A DNA stretch of 64,000 nucleotides from VRUE01 sp963730315 (lineage in GTDB: Bacteria > Actinomycetota > Thermoleophilia > Solirubrobacterales > 70-9): positions 186,001 through 250,000 of the forward strand of contig CAVSRD010000007.1 of the NCBI GenBank assembly GCA_963730315.1, read 5' to 3'. The position numbers and the translations under genes are program-made. Positions 8,838-19,017 of the stretch are shown here, piece by piece; positions within the stretch are counted from its first letter, which is position 1, and every line of letters begins with the position of its first letter. The notes beneath the pieces were generated by a model that did no database searches, was not told where the DNA came from, and worked only from the letters and a program-made list of their open reading frames with translations.

Positions 8838-9104
8838 CTAGCGCTCTCCGACGTAGGGCAGCAGGGCGATCTCGCGCGCCCGCTTCACGGCCACCGAGAG
8901 CTGCCGCTGGTGCTTGCGCGAGAGGCCGGTGACGCGACGGCCGCGCGTCTTCCCCTTGTCGGAGAGGAAGCGGCGCAGCAGGTTGAGGTCCTTGTAGTCG
9001 ACCGCCTCGGAGTTGATCCTGGTGTACTTGCGAGGACGCGCCCGATCTGCGCCGCGGCGACCGCGGCGCGAGGGCGTCGATCCGTTCTCTCTCGGTCGTG
9101 CCAT
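8838..9104 (-). CDS. rpsR: 30S ribosomal protein S18
   Basis: This is an 88-residue S18 with the family core YKDLNLLRRFLSDKGKTRGRRVTGLSRKHQRQL in overview and a basic N-terminal extension (RENGSTPSRRGRRGADRARPRK). S18 binds 16S rRNA next to S6 in the platform of the small subunit. It lies between ssb and rplI in the usual S6-SSB-S18-L9 order. No four-Cys zinc motif is present, so this is the Cys-free form. Confidence 0.97.
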   Translation of the reverse strand: MARPRENGSTPSRRGRRGADRARPRKYTRINSEAVDYKDLNLLRRFLSDKGKTRGRRVTGLSRKHQRQLSVAVKRAREIALLPYVGER

Positions 9105-9147
9105 CGGCAGCGCATCCTACCGATGTTCAGTCGCACACCCGCAGGGA

Positions 9148-9636
9148 CTAGAACGGAATGTCGTCGTCCTGCCCACCGCCCCCGCCGCTGGCGGTGGCCG
9201 GGGTCGTGTCGTAGTCCGAGGTGTCGGCCGGCGTATCGCTCTGCGGGGTGAAGCCGTTGCCGTTGCCGCCACCAGACCCGCCCCCGTCGCGCGAGCCGAG
9301 GAACTGGACCGAGTTGGCGATGATTTCGACGCTCTGGCGCTTGTTCCCCTCTTTGTCCTCCCACTCGCGCCAGTCGAGCCGCCCTTCGACCGCCACCGGG
9401 CGCCCCTTCGAGAGGTAGTTGGCGCAGTTCGCGCCCTGCGCGCCCCAAACGGTGACGTCGAAGTAGTTGGGCTTGTCGACCCAGTCGCCGCTCTGCCCAT
9501 CCTTGCGCCTGCTGTTGACCGCCACCCGCAGCTTGCAGACGGAGGTGCCGCCCGGCGTGCTGCGCAAATCGGGGTCGCGGGTCAGGTTCCCGGTGATGAC
9601 CACCACGTTGATGTTCGAAGCCGCCACGGCTCTCAC
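9148..9636 (-). CDS. ssb: Single-stranded DNA-binding protein
   Basis: The 162-residue product has an N-terminal OB fold (NVVVITGNLTRDPDLRSTPGG to about residue 112), a Gly-rich flexible linker (GGGSGGGNGNG) and the acidic C-terminal tip DDDIPF that recruits replication and repair partners. The layout is that of bacterial SSB. It is placed between rpsF and rpsR on the same strand, as in many bacteria. The start at 9636 leaves nine residues before the fold; an ATG-like internal start is not obvious. Confidence 0.96.
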   Translation of the reverse strand: MRAVAASNINVVVITGNLTRDPDLRSTPGGTSVCKLRVAVNSRRKDGQSGDWVDKPNYFDVTVWGAQGANCANYLSKGRPVAVEGRLDWREWEDKEGNKRQSVEIIANSVQFLGSRDGGGSGGGNGNGFTPQSDTPADTSDYDTTPATASGGGGGQDDDIPF

Positions 9637-9725
9637 TCCTCCGGATCGCTTTATCGAGGTACCAGTCTAAGAGCGCAGGCGGCGCAAATCTCCCCCCCGA
9701 GGGCGGAATCTGCGCGAAAAGACTG

Positions 9726-10247
9726 CTACTCGCCGGATTCGGAGGTTTCGGGCTCGGCGGCCGGCGGCGCCTCCTCCGGCGCGGGCGCGGCCTCGGCGGG
9801 GGGCTCGGCGACGGCGGAGGGGGCTGCGGGCTCGGCGGTCGCCTCGGCGCCCTCGTCTCCGGGCTCGGCGGGCTGCGGCGCCGGCTCGGCCGGCCGCTCG
9901 CGCGAAGCGCCCGGCCCCGGGGCGCCGGTCGCCGGCGGCACGATCACCGGTGCGCTGGCGTCGACCTCGAAGATGCGGAAGCGGAGCACGCCCTCGGCGA
10001 TCTTCAGGTTGTGGTCGAGCTGCCCGAGCAGCGCTGGAGGCGCTTCGAAGCGGAACCAGCGGTAATCGGCCTCGTTCCGCTGGGCGATCTCGTAGGCGAG
10101 CTTGCGCAGGCCCCACTCGTTCTCGTGCTTCAGCGTCCCGCCGGCCTCGATCTGCTGCTTGGCCTCCCGCGCGACCGCGTCCCGTCCAGGGGCGTCCCGC
10201 CCCGGGTCGAGCATCAGGACCAGCTCGTATTCGCGCTGCGCTGCCAA
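9726..10247 (-). CDS. rpsF: 30S ribosomal protein S6 with long C-terminal tail
   Basis: Residues 6-97 form the S6 fold (REYELVLMLDPG at the start, LRKLAYEIAQRNEADYRWFRFEAPP in the middle, LRFRIFEVD at the end). S6 pairs with S18 on 16S rRNA. The remaining roughly 75 residues are a low-complexity Pro-Ala-Glu tail that makes the protein 173 residues instead of about 100. This is the first gene of the S6-SSB-S18-L9 group. The tail is acidic and probably disordered; in E. coli S6 receives added Glu residues at its C-terminus, so an encoded acidic tail is an interesting parallel, but that link is inference. Confidence 0.95.
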   Translation of the reverse strand: MAAQREYELVLMLDPGRDAPGRDAVAREAKQQIEAGGTLKHENEWGLRKLAYEIAQRNEADYRWFRFEAPPALLGQLDHNLKIAEGVLRFRIFEVDASAPVIVPPATGAPGPGASRERPAEPAPQPAEPGDEGAEATAEPAAPSAVAEPPAEAAPAPEEAPPAAEPETSESGE

Positions 10248-10274
10248 AACGGCGTCGGACTATAGCGGCGGGGC

Positions 10275-10730
10275 TCAGTGCGGCGCGAACTCTTCGGAGC
10301 CGTCGCCCGGAGGCGGCTTCTCGGTCGCTGGAGGCGGAGCTTCGGGAAGGGGCGCCGGTGCCGGTGCCGGTTCCGACGGTGGTGGAGACGCTTGCGGGAC
10401 AGGCGCCGGGGCGGGCGGGTCCTGGCGCGGGGTGGGGGTGCGCGCCTTGCGCATCGCTCTGCTCCGGGCGGAGGGATGAGATCGCCTGGCGGAATGGACC
10501 TTGCCCTGCGCAGACTTCGCGCTGCGCCGGACACCCCTACCCCGCGCCTCCCGCCCGAGTCGCCGTACCGGCTGGACAGGCTTTACAACCCGCGGCAATC
10601 CCACGTCGGCGGGCACCGGCGGCGGCTTCGGCGGCGTCAACAGCTCGGGGAGCAGCGTGAGCGCGAACAGGCCACCCAGGGCGATCGCGGCTCCCTTCCA
10701 AGCTGACTTCCAACGGATGCGGAATCCCAC
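10275..10730 (-). CDS. Small single-pass membrane protein with Pro-rich tail
   Basis: This encodes 151 residues. A basic N-terminus (RIRWKSAWK) is followed by one membrane helix (AAIALGGLFALTLLPELL), then a Pro-rich linker, a basic stretch with many Arg/Lys (REARGRGVRRSAKSAQGK) and a Pro/Ala/Glu-rich C-terminus. Orientation with the long tail outside is the simplest reading. It lies 27 bases upstream of rpsF on the same strand. No family is recognised, and the low-complexity composition means only the reading frame, the single helix and the position support it as a gene. Confidence 0.55.
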   Translation of the reverse strand: MGFRIRWKSAWKGAAIALGGLFALTLLPELLTPPKPPPVPADVGLPRVVKPVQPVRRLGREARGRGVRRSAKSAQGKVHSARRSHPSARSRAMRKARTPTPRQDPPAPAPVPQASPPPSEPAPAPAPLPEAPPPATEKPPPGDGSEEFAPH

Positions 10731-10813
10731 AGCACTCCAAGCCGCGAGCGCCCTGGATTCTCCCCCCCAGCTCTCAAGAACCGCGGATCTGCGCGAGCGG
10801 CGTGGACATGAAG

Positions 10814-10838
10814 GGGGATCAGGGGACCCCTGATCCCC
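10814..10838 (-). terminator. GC-rich stem-loop after otsA
   Basis: A 25-base perfect dyad, GGGGATCAGGGG and its complement around a single A, lies 9 bases past the otsA stop on the minus strand. There is no clear T run, so termination would rest on the stem or on Rho. It separates otsA from the Pro-rich protein gene. The rest of this 117-base gap shows nothing further. Confidence 0.6.
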
Positions 10839-10847
10839 TCCTCCCGC

Positions 10848-12311
10848 CTACACCACGCTCTCGCGCAGCTCCGCGATGTCCCGCAGCTGCTCGTCCACCC
10901 AATCCCCCGGATTCCGCGAGTAGATGATCTCCTTCAGGTGCTGCGCCCGCACCCGTCGCTCCTCGGGGTCCATGGTCAGCGCTCGGTAGATCGCGTCGGC
11001 CTGCTCCTGGATGTCGAACGGGTTGACCGAGAGGACGCAGTCCGCCAGCTCCTCGTGCGAGCCGGTGTTCTCGGAGAGCATCAGGACCCCGTCGCGGGTG
11101 TTGACCGCCGGCGCCTCCTTCGCGACGAGGTTCATCCCGTCGAAGATAGAGTTGACCATCAGCAGGTCGAACTGCTTGTAGCGGGCGACCGCCTCGGGGA
11201 AGTTCTCGTAGATCTTCAGGTCGATCGGCATCCAGTCGGTGGTGCCGTGCTTGTGGTTGACGACCGCGACCAGTGCTTCGATCCGTTCGAGGTACTCGGC
11301 GTACTCGGGCACGTCCTGCCGCGAGGGCTGCAGGTGGGCGATGAAGGTCACCTTCTCGCGGAACTCCGGGTGCTGCTCGAGGAAGACGTCGAAGGCGGTG
11401 AAGCCACGGAGCACGTTCTTCGAGAGGTCGGCCCGGTCGACCCGGATGATCAGGTGCTCCCGCCGCCGCCGCTGCACCTCACGCTCGTACTCGGCCACCT
11501 CGGCCGACTCGGCCACCTGCCGCAGCCGCTCGGCGTCGATCGAGAGCGGGTAGGCGCGAGCCACCGACTCGCCGCCCGCGTGGCGCACCGTCACCCCCTC
11601 GTAGTCGACCTCGGCCTCGAGCAGCTCGTCGCAGCAGCGCAGGAAGTTGAGGCAGTAGGCGTGGGTGTGGAAGCCGATGATGTCGTTGGCGAGCATGCCG
11701 CGGAAGATGTCCTCGCGGATTCGCCCCGGCAGCACCCGCCAGCTGTCCGGCTGGGCCCAGGGGATGTGGACGAAGTGGTGGAGGAAGGCGTCGGGACGGT
11801 GGGCGCGGATCATCCCCGGGGCGGTGTAGAGGTGGTAGTCGTGCAGCATCACCAGCGGCCGCTCACGCTCCTCGATCTGCCTCAGCACGGCGTCGGCGAT
11901 GTCGCGATTGACCGCCTGGTAGCCGTAGTCCCAGGCGTCCAGCTCCTCCTGGCGGATGTCGGGTGCGTTGGAGAGGTCCCAGAGGTAGTGCTGGACGAAC
12001 CAGAGGATCGGGTTGGCGATGATGTTGTAGAAGCGGTCGTAGGCTTCGGCGTCGCTGCCGACCAGCAGCACCCGGTAGTCGATCCCGTCGATCGACAGCT
12101 CGACCGGCCCGCCCTCCTCCTCGGAGACCGCGACGTCCTCGTCGGTCATTGCCGAGGCGATCCACAGCGCTTCGCGGTGGGAGACGAGACCGGAGAGCGC
12201 CGTCACCAGGCCGCCGCCGCCCCGCCGCACGGTCCGCTCACCCGCCTCGTCGCGCTCGAACTGCGCAGGCCCCCGATTCGAGACGATGATCAGTGGGTCG
12301 GACTCGGGCAT
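10848..12311 (-). CDS. otsA: Alpha,alpha-trehalose-phosphate synthase (GT20)
   Basis: The enzyme transfers glucose from a nucleotide sugar to glucose-6-phosphate, giving trehalose-6-phosphate, in the cytoplasm. The 487-residue product starts at ATG 12311 (MPESDPLIIVSNRGPAQF). A longer frame exists but adds only unlike residues and would overlap treT. Family motifs are SNRGP, VMLHDYHLYTAPGMIR (donor/acceptor region), WAQPDSWRVLP, FHTHAYCLNFLRCC, RVDRADLSKNVLRGF and LVAKEAPAVNTRDGVLMLSEN. No trehalose phosphatase domain is fused. It lies 28 bases after the end of treT on the same strand, so the two trehalose genes are probably co-transcribed. Confidence 0.93.
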   Translation of the reverse strand: MPESDPLIIVSNRGPAQFERDEAGERTVRRGGGGLVTALSGLVSHREALWIASAMTDEDVAVSEEEGGPVELSIDGIDYRVLLVGSDAEAYDRFYNIIANPILWFVQHYLWDLSNAPDIRQEELDAWDYGYQAVNRDIADAVLRQIEERERPLVMLHDYHLYTAPGMIRAHRPDAFLHHFVHIPWAQPDSWRVLPGRIREDIFRGMLANDIIGFHTHAYCLNFLRCCDELLEAEVDYEGVTVRHAGGESVARAYPLSIDAERLRQVAESAEVAEYEREVQRRRREHLIIRVDRADLSKNVLRGFTAFDVFLEQHPEFREKVTFIAHLQPSRQDVPEYAEYLERIEALVAVVNHKHGTTDWMPIDLKIYENFPEAVARYKQFDLLMVNSIFDGMNLVAKEAPAVNTRDGVLMLSENTGSHEELADCVLSVNPFDIQEQADAIYRALTMDPEERRVRAQHLKEIIYSRNPGDWVDEQLRDIAELRESVV

Positions 12312-12339
12312 CGACCCCCAGCCTACTGCCGCTCGGGGT

Positions 12340-13579
12340 CTATGTATCCAACTCGCCGAGCAGCTGCATCCAGTCCCGCAGCAGGCGCGGCGAGAGGAAC
12401 TCGCGGCGGGCATGTTCCTTGCCGTTGCGGCCGAGTCGCTTGCCCAGCTCCGGGTCGGCGAGGATTGCCCGGCAGCGCTGCGCGCACTCCTCCGGCGAGT
12501 CGACCAGGTAGCCGCTCGCCCCGTCCTCGATCTGCAGCGGGATGCCGCCGACGTTGCCGGCCACGGTCGGCCGCCCCTTCCAGAGCGCCTCGGTGACGGT
12601 CAGCCCGAAGCCCTCGCGGATCGACTTCTGCAGGCAGACATCGGACTGCGACTGGAAGGCGTTGACCTCGATCGCGCCGACGTTGTTGAGGTTGTTGAGG
12701 ATCTTGATGTCGGGGTCGGCGTCGGCGTACTCGACCGTCTGCTGGAAGAACTCCCAGCCCTCCGGGTCGTCGGTCGCCATCGAGCCGACCAGGGCGAGCT
12801 GCACCTCGGGCATCTCCGCTGTCACCGCGCGGTAGGCGTCGATCACGCCGATCGGATCCTTCCAGGGGTCGAAGCGGGAGACCTGGGTGATCAGCGGCCG
12901 GTCGACGTCGATCCCGAACTGGTGGCAGACGAAGGCGGCGTCGTCGGGGGAGAAGGCCATGTTCTTCGGCGAGAGCGGGTCGATCGCCGGCGGCACGATC
13001 CGCACCCCGTTGCGGCCGTCGACGCCCGTCCGGCACGTAGGCCGGCAGGTGCCAGACGGTCGCGTCGTACTCTTCGATCAGCGGCCGCAGCCGGGCGATC
13101 GGCGCCGGGTTGGGCTCGGAGAGGTCGATGTGGCAGCGCCAGACCCAGTTGCGGCTCTTGCCGGGCGCACCGCGGCGCAGCCCGATCGGCTGCGGGTCGT
13201 GGACGACGACCGTGTCCCAGCCGCCGTGCAGATCCTCGGCATTGAGCGCGTTGACCTCGTCGAACAGCGCCCACTGCTCCTCGTTCAGCGTCTCGTCCGC
13301 GCCCTGCAGCGAGTTGTGCAGCAGCTTGGTCGCGTTGAAGAACTCTTCCTTGCCGAAGATCACGTGCCAGTGGGCGTCGATCCCGGCGTCGCGCATCAGC
13401 GGCACGATCGTGTAGAGGATCTCCGAGACGCCGCCGCCGAAGGCGGTGCCGCTGACGTGCAGGATGCGCTGACCCTTCAGCGGCTCGGCCAGCTCGCGGA
13501 TCTGCTCGGCAAGCTCCTTGCCCGCGATGTGGGTGTAGTCGGAGAGGGACTTCTGGCCGAGGGCTACTTCCTGGAGCAC
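12340..13579 (-). CDS. treT: Trehalose synthase TreT-type glycosyltransferase, frameshifted
   Basis: The N-terminal part (GTG 13579, then ILHVSGTAFGGGVSEILY, HVIFGKEEFFNATKLLHN, VVVHDPQPIGL and WRCHIDLSEPNP) and the C-terminal part (RIVPPAIDPLSPKNM, VSRFDPWKDPIGVIDAY, LQKSIREGFGLTVTEALWKGRP) together give a full GT4-type TreT of about 413 residues. This family makes trehalose from NDP-glucose and glucose. The frame breaks near 13033: one surplus base after the AYVPDG codons, and removing it gives a continuous VDGRNGVRIVPPA. The stop in the restored frame is at 12340. Since both halves are intact, a sequencing or assembly indel is likelier than decay. OtsA follows directly. Confidence 0.88.
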
Positions 13580-13626
13580 CCGCGGATTTCTACAGGCAGC
13601 GGCGGTCCTACCACCCGGCGGTCGCG

Positions 13627-14774
13627 CTAGCCGGTCGGGTTCGACACCGGTCGCTTGCCCAGCGTGACCTGCACTTCGTCCCTGCCGCCGTCGGCGTGGA
13701 GGATCTCCAGCGTCACCTGCTCGCCCGGCGCGGAGGAGGAGATGTAGCGGGCGAGGTCGTCGGGGCGGACCACCTTGCGGCCGTCGACGGCGAGGATCGT
13801 GTCGCCGCCAACCTGGTAGGGGACCCCCTGGAAGCGCATTTTTTCGTCGCCGCCCTTGAGCCCGGCCTTGTCGGCCGGGCCGCCCGGCACCACTTCGGCG
13901 ATCAGGCCGCCGAAGTCGGGCGTCGAGGCCGAGCTTCTCGGCGAGCTGCGGGTAGAGCGCCTGGCTGGAGACGCCGATGTAGGCGTACTCGGCGGTGCCG
14001 CCGCTTCTCGAGCTGGGCGAGCGAGCGCTTCACCGCGGAGATCGGCACCGCGAAGCCGACCCCGTCGTTGGCGCCGGAGTTGGTCTCGATCTGCTGGTTG
14101 ATGCCGACCACGCGGGCGCCGGCGTCGAGCAGCGGGCCGCCCGAGTTGCCGGGGTTGATCGAGGCGTCGGTCTGGATCGCCCCCTCGATCTGGAACTGGG
14201 TGAGCGAGCCGACCGAGCGGTCGGTCGCGGAGACGATCCCGACCGAGAGCGACTGCTGCTCGCCGAACGGGCTGCCGATCGCCGCCACCGGCTGGCCGAC
14301 GACGAGTTCGCCGTCGTCGCCGAGCTTCAGCGGGTGCAGCTCGAAGCCGTCCGGCTTCACTTCCAGCAGGGCGACGTCGGCGAAGGGGTCGAAGCCGACG
14401 ATCTTGGCCGGCAGCACGTTGCGGTTCGGGAACTCGACGAAGACCGCCTTCGCCTCCGTGCGGCTGCCGCCTTCGCCGTCGGTGACGACGTGGGCGTTGG
14501 TGACGATCTGGCCGGCGTCGTCGAGCACGAAGCCGGAGCCTTCGGCGCCGCCGCTGTCGAAGATCGAGCGGATCGTGACCACGCCGGGGGACGCTTCGCG
14601 GTAGACCTTGGCCGCGTCGAAGCCGCTCTCGGCGGCCTGGACGACCACCTGTGTGCGTCGTCTTCGCCGTCGCCCGGCCGCGCCGTGGAGGTCGACCGCC
14701 GCCGCCGCAGCCGGCCAGCAGGGCTGCGCTCAGCGCCAGCAGCGCCGCCAGGGCGCCGGCGCCGGCCGCTTCAC
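13627..14774 (-). CDS. HtrA/DegP-like serine protease with PDZ domain, frameshifted
   Basis: The full span reads as an exported trypsin-like protease. A GTG at 14774 is followed, after a shift near 14753, by a lipoprotein-like signal ending LLAGC. The protease domain has GSGFVLDDAGQIVTNAHVV (His), FADVALLEV (Asp) and TDASINPGNSGGPLL (Ser). A C-terminal PDZ domain (13627-13893 and just upstream, GGPADKAGLKGGD) completes it. Frame breaks lie near 14753, 14710, 14005 and 13921; restored, the linker reads GGTAEYAYIGVSSQ. The GTG overlaps the TGA of the histidine kinase gene. The arrangement regulator-kinase-HtrA matches MprA-MprB-PepD of mycobacteria, where the protease is part of envelope stress control; the shared role is inferred. 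Confidence 0.85.
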
Positions 14775-15826
14775 GCGGGCGCCTTCGCCGGGGCGCCGTC
14801 GCGCGGCAGCGCGCCCGCCGGTGCGGGCGGCAGGTCGAGCGTGAAGGCGGTGAAGCGACCGCTCGAGGAGATCGCGATGCGACCGTCCATCCGCTGTGCC
14901 AGCTCGCGGGCGATCGCCAGGCCGAGCCCCGACCCCCCCGAGGCGTCGGCCGTGTAGAAGCGCTCGAAGATGCGCGCCCTGGGCGCGCTGCGGGATGCCG
15001 GGGCCGTCGTCGGAGACGGTCAGCTCGGCGCGCTGGTCGATGGTGTAGGTGGTCACGGTGACGCTGGCGCCCTCCGGCGTGTGGGTGAAGGCGTTATCGA
15101 GCAGGATACGGATGATCTGCCGCACCCGATCCGGGTCGGCGAGCGCCCGCACCGGGCGCTCCGGTGTTCGCAGCTCGAGCCGCGAGCCGCGGCTGTCGGC
15201 GCGCGGCCCGAACTCGCGCGCCACGTCGCGGGCCAGCGGGTTGAGGTCGACGCCGCGCGGCTGCAGGGTCGATCGCCACCGGCGTCGAGCTGCGAGAGGT
15301 TGAGCAGGTCGGAGGTGAGCTTGGTGAGACGGCCGATCTGCTGGCGCATCGTGCGCACGAACTCGGCCCGCTCCTCCGGGCTGGGGTCCTCCTCTTCCAG
15401 CAGCTCGATGAAGCCGCCGAGGCTGAAGATCGGCGTGCGCAGCTCATGCGGAGGCGTTGGCGATGAATTGCTTGCGGGCACTGTCCAACTCGGCGAGGCG
15501 GCGCTGCATCTCGTTGAAGGTGCGGGCGAGCTGGCCGAGCTGGCCGGGATGGTCGACCGGGATGCGGGCCGCGAAGTCGCCGTCGGCGACCTTGCGCGCG
15601 GCGTCCTCGATCCGCCGGATCCGCGTCGCCACCAGCTGGGCGAAATAGATTCCCACCGCCAGCGCCAGCAACAGCGCGATCAGGCCGCCGATCACGATTG
15701 GGCCGGCGGCCTCGGAATGGCCGCCGATCGCCACCACCCAGATGTAGACGACGACCGAGGTGCCTGCGCCGATCGCCAGCGAGATCGTCGCGATCATGCT
15801 GCCGAGCGGCGTCGGGCGGAGCCTCC

Positions 15827-15830
<4 letters not shown>
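14771..15830 (-). CDS. Sensor histidine kinase, frameshifted
   Basis: The intended product is about 353 residues. It starts at ATG 15830, overlapping the stop of the response regulator. Two membrane segments are seen (MIATISLAIGAGTSVVVYIWVV and a second one, GPIVIGGLIALLLALAVGIYF), separated by only a short loop. A HAMP domain follows (ATRIRRIEDAARKVADGDFAARI), then the dimerisation helix with the phospho-His in SHELRTPIF, and the ATPase part (LLDNAFTHTPEGASV, DDGPGI). Frame breaks lie near 15447, 15270 and 14985. The last part reads FERFYTADASGGSGLGLAIA once restored. The tiny sensor loop suggests that it senses the membrane itself. Confidence 0.87.
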
Positions 15831-16523
<693 letters not shown>

Positions 16524-16637
16524 GAGCAAAGCGTATCCACCGCACCCGGAAGCGCCCGCGGTTGTCGGCCCGGGGATTGGCCTTGGACAGATGTGCGAGT
16601 ACCAAGAACTAAGGTATCGCGGAGGGGGGTCCGATAC

Positions 16638-16830
16638 GTGGCAGGGATGCAGAGGCGACGACAGCTGAAGACGACGATCGAAGCAGGCGACTACCGGCCC
16701 GAACCCGGGAAGGTGGCGCGAGGCGATGCTGCGCCGCCGCGGCCTGCGCGAACTGCTCTTCGGCTCCCCGCCGCTCAGCTCAGCTGATCGAATCCCTCCG
16801 GCTCCAGAGAGCCACCGCCGGGCAGCCTGA
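16638..16830 (+). CDS. FlgM-like anti-sigma factor homologue, small, frameshifted
   Basis: A GTG at 16638 (or ATG at 16647) follows a strong GGAGGGGGG ribosome site. The first residues are MQRRRQLKTTIEAGDYRPEPGKVA. After one surplus base near 16713 the protein continues as EAMLRRRGLRELLFGSPPL, with a stop at 16828-16830; unshifted, it stops at 16787. The pattern of an IEAGxYRxxPxKVAEAML helix is that of the C-terminal part of FlgM, which binds sigma-28. Only about 60 residues are encoded. No flagellar gene is near. It converges with thiL and overlaps its 3' end. A small FlgM-type regulator is a reasonable call but is based on a short motif. Confidence 0.55.
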
Positions 16831-17775
16831 TCTCGACTCCGCTCGCCGGCGAACGCGGCGCCGATCCGGGTCAGCGGCGGACCGCCTGCGGAGGCAAGCG
16901 CCGCCGCCGCCTCCTCGAAGCGCTCCGGCGGCAGCGCCGCCAGCAGCTCGTAGTCTTCGCCTCCCGAGGCCGCGAGCAGGAGCGGGTCGCGCCCGGCCGC
17001 CGCCGCGACCTCGGCGACCCCGGCGGCGAGCGGCAGCGAGCCGGCCTCGATCCGCAGCCCGACCCCGCTCGCGGCGGCGAGGTGGCGGGCGTCGCCGCCG
17101 AGGCCGTCGCTGAGGTCGATCATCGCGGTCGCCCCGCCGCGGCGAGCGCCCGTCCCTCGTCCAAGCGCGGCCTGCGGTTCCAGGTAGCGGGCGCTCAACG
17201 CCGCGCGGTCGACCTTTGGGTCGCCATGCGGTTCAAGGCTCGACAGCGCTCCCTGGCCTTCGAGCAGCAGCAGCCCCGCCGCGGCGCCGCCCAGCTCCCC
17301 CGTGACGGCCAGGGTGTCGCCGGGGCGGGCGCCCGCCGCGGCTCACCAGCCGCTCCGGCGACGCCGCGTGGCCGACGGCGGTGATCGCCAGGCTCAGCGC
17401 CGGCGCGCGGGTCAGGTCGCCGCCCGCGAGGGTCGTGCCGGTCTTCGCCGCCAGCGCCGCCAGCCCGTCGAGCAGCTCGAGGCAGCCGTCCTCGTCGAGG
17501 TCGGCGGGGACGCCGAGGACCACGTAGGCCTCGCCCGGCTCTGCGCCCATCGCCGCCAGGTCGGAGAGGGCGACAGCGAGCGCCTTGTGGCCGATCTGCG
17601 CCAGGCTCATCCAGTCGCGGCGGAAGTGGACGCCGTCGATCGACGCGTCGACCGAGGTCACGGTGGCGCCGTCCGCCACGACGATCGCCGCGTCGTCGCC
17701 GCTGCCAAGCCGCACCCGCGGCCCCGGCGGCGGCAGCCGTTCCCGCACTCGTGCCAACAGCTCGAACTCGCCCAT
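16775..17775 (-). CDS. thiL: Thiamine-monophosphate kinase, frameshifted
   Basis: ThiL phosphorylates thiamine phosphate to the active cofactor TPP. Starting at ATG 17775 the product has FELLARVRERLPPPG, the GSGDDAAIV motif, SVDASIDGVHFRRDW and GHKALAVALSDLAAMGAEP. After a break the frame continues with AMIDLSDGLGGDARHLA and GGEDYELLAALPP, and ends PEGFDQLS. Breaks lie near 17330, 17162, 17137 and 16845. When restored, the whole 330-residue enzyme is seen. A gene needed for cofactor supply with four breaks is the strongest argument that this part of the sequence carries indel errors. It converges with the FlgM-like gene and is divergent from the flippase-like gene. Confidence 0.88.
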
Positions 17776-17836
17776 GCGGCGACTATCGCAATAATCGCGC
17801 GCGCCGGCCAGGCACGCGATCCCGGTCAGCCACCGA

Positions 17837-19017
17837 GTGGGCGACCCCGTACCTCACTATCGTGCGACGGGCGTGCGCCAGCCATTCCTACACCGGGTCG
17901 GCGAGGCGGCGGCGCGCTTCGGGACGCGACCGCCGCGCAGCAAGCGGGTCCGCCTCGCGATCCAGCTCGGAATCGCGATCCTCGTCTTCGGCTTCCTCGT
18001 CCTCACCGTGGTCGACCAGTGGTCGGAGATCAAGGACTCGGGCGTCCACTTCCACGTCCTCTGGCTGATCCCGGCCTTCGTCGTCCTGCCGCTCTTCTAC
18101 GCGCTCAGCGCCCTCGGCTGGGACCTGATCCTGCGCTTCCTCGGCTACCGGATCGGGCCGGGCCGGGCGCAGGTCGCCTGGGGCCAGCCGCTGCTCGCCC
18201 GCTACGTGCCGGGCAGCGTCCTCTACGTGCTCGGCCGGGTGCTGCTCTCCGAGCGGGCGGGGGTGCCGCGGCGGATCACGATCGCCAGCATCGTCTACGA
18301 ACAGGCGATCTCCGCCACCTCGGCGGTCGGCGTCGCCGCCTACTTCCTGATCAGCCACCCCGACCTGCAGGGTCAGCCGCTGCGCTGGGCGGTGCTGCTG
18401 CTGTCCCGGCGGCGATCGCCGTGCTGCACCCGCGCGTCTTCGGCCCGCTCGCCGACCGCGTCCTGCGCGCCTTCGGCCGCGAGCCGCTGCCGGCGGTCGT
18501 GCCGCTGCGCGGGGTGATCGTCCTGCTGCTCTTCTACGCCTTCAACTGGGCGGTGGTCGCGGTCGGCATCTACTGCGTCGCCCGCTCGGTCAGCACGATC
18601 CCGCTCAGCGACCTCCCGGTGGTCGGCTCGGCGCAGGCGGTCGGCTACGTGGCGGCGCTCGTCACCCTCGTCGCCCCGGCCGGGCTGGGGATCCGCGACG
18701 CCGCCTTCGCCTGGGCGGTGAAGGTCGCTGTGCCCGGCCGGAGCTTCGCGGTCGGCTCGCTGATCGCGATCGCGGTGCGCGGCGTGCTGACGGTCGTCGA
18801 GCTGATCTACGTCGCGATCGTCACCGCGCTGGGGCGGCGCGAGGGCTGGTCGATCCCGACCGGGGTGCTGCACCCGTCGCCGGAGGAGGAGCGGGCGGAG
18901 GCGGCCGGCCAGCGAAACGCCGGTCCACTCGCCCGAGGTGCTCTGAGGGAGCGCTCGGCGCACGCCCTCACAACGGGACGCGGGCGAACAGCTGGAACGC
19001 CGTCAGGGCCAGGGTGA
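17837..19017 (+). CDS. Lysylphosphatidylglycerol synthase TM-like (flippase-like) protein, frameshifted
   Basis: This is a polytopic membrane protein of about 390 residues. The N-terminal part has helices around LAIQLGIAILVFGFLVL and LWLIPAFVVLPLFYALSALGWDLIL and the family motif RYVPGSVLYVLGRVLL. After a shift near 18401 it continues with FYAFNWAVVAVGIYCV, VGYVAALVTLVAPAGLGIRDAAF and a final helix. The AGLGIRDAAF/GVREA-type motif is characteristic of the UPF0104/LPG-synthase membrane region, which moves or modifies lipid-linked substrates. The C-terminus overlaps the converging GT87-type gene by about 50 bases; its exact end is uncertain because of the frame errors here. Confidence 0.8.
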
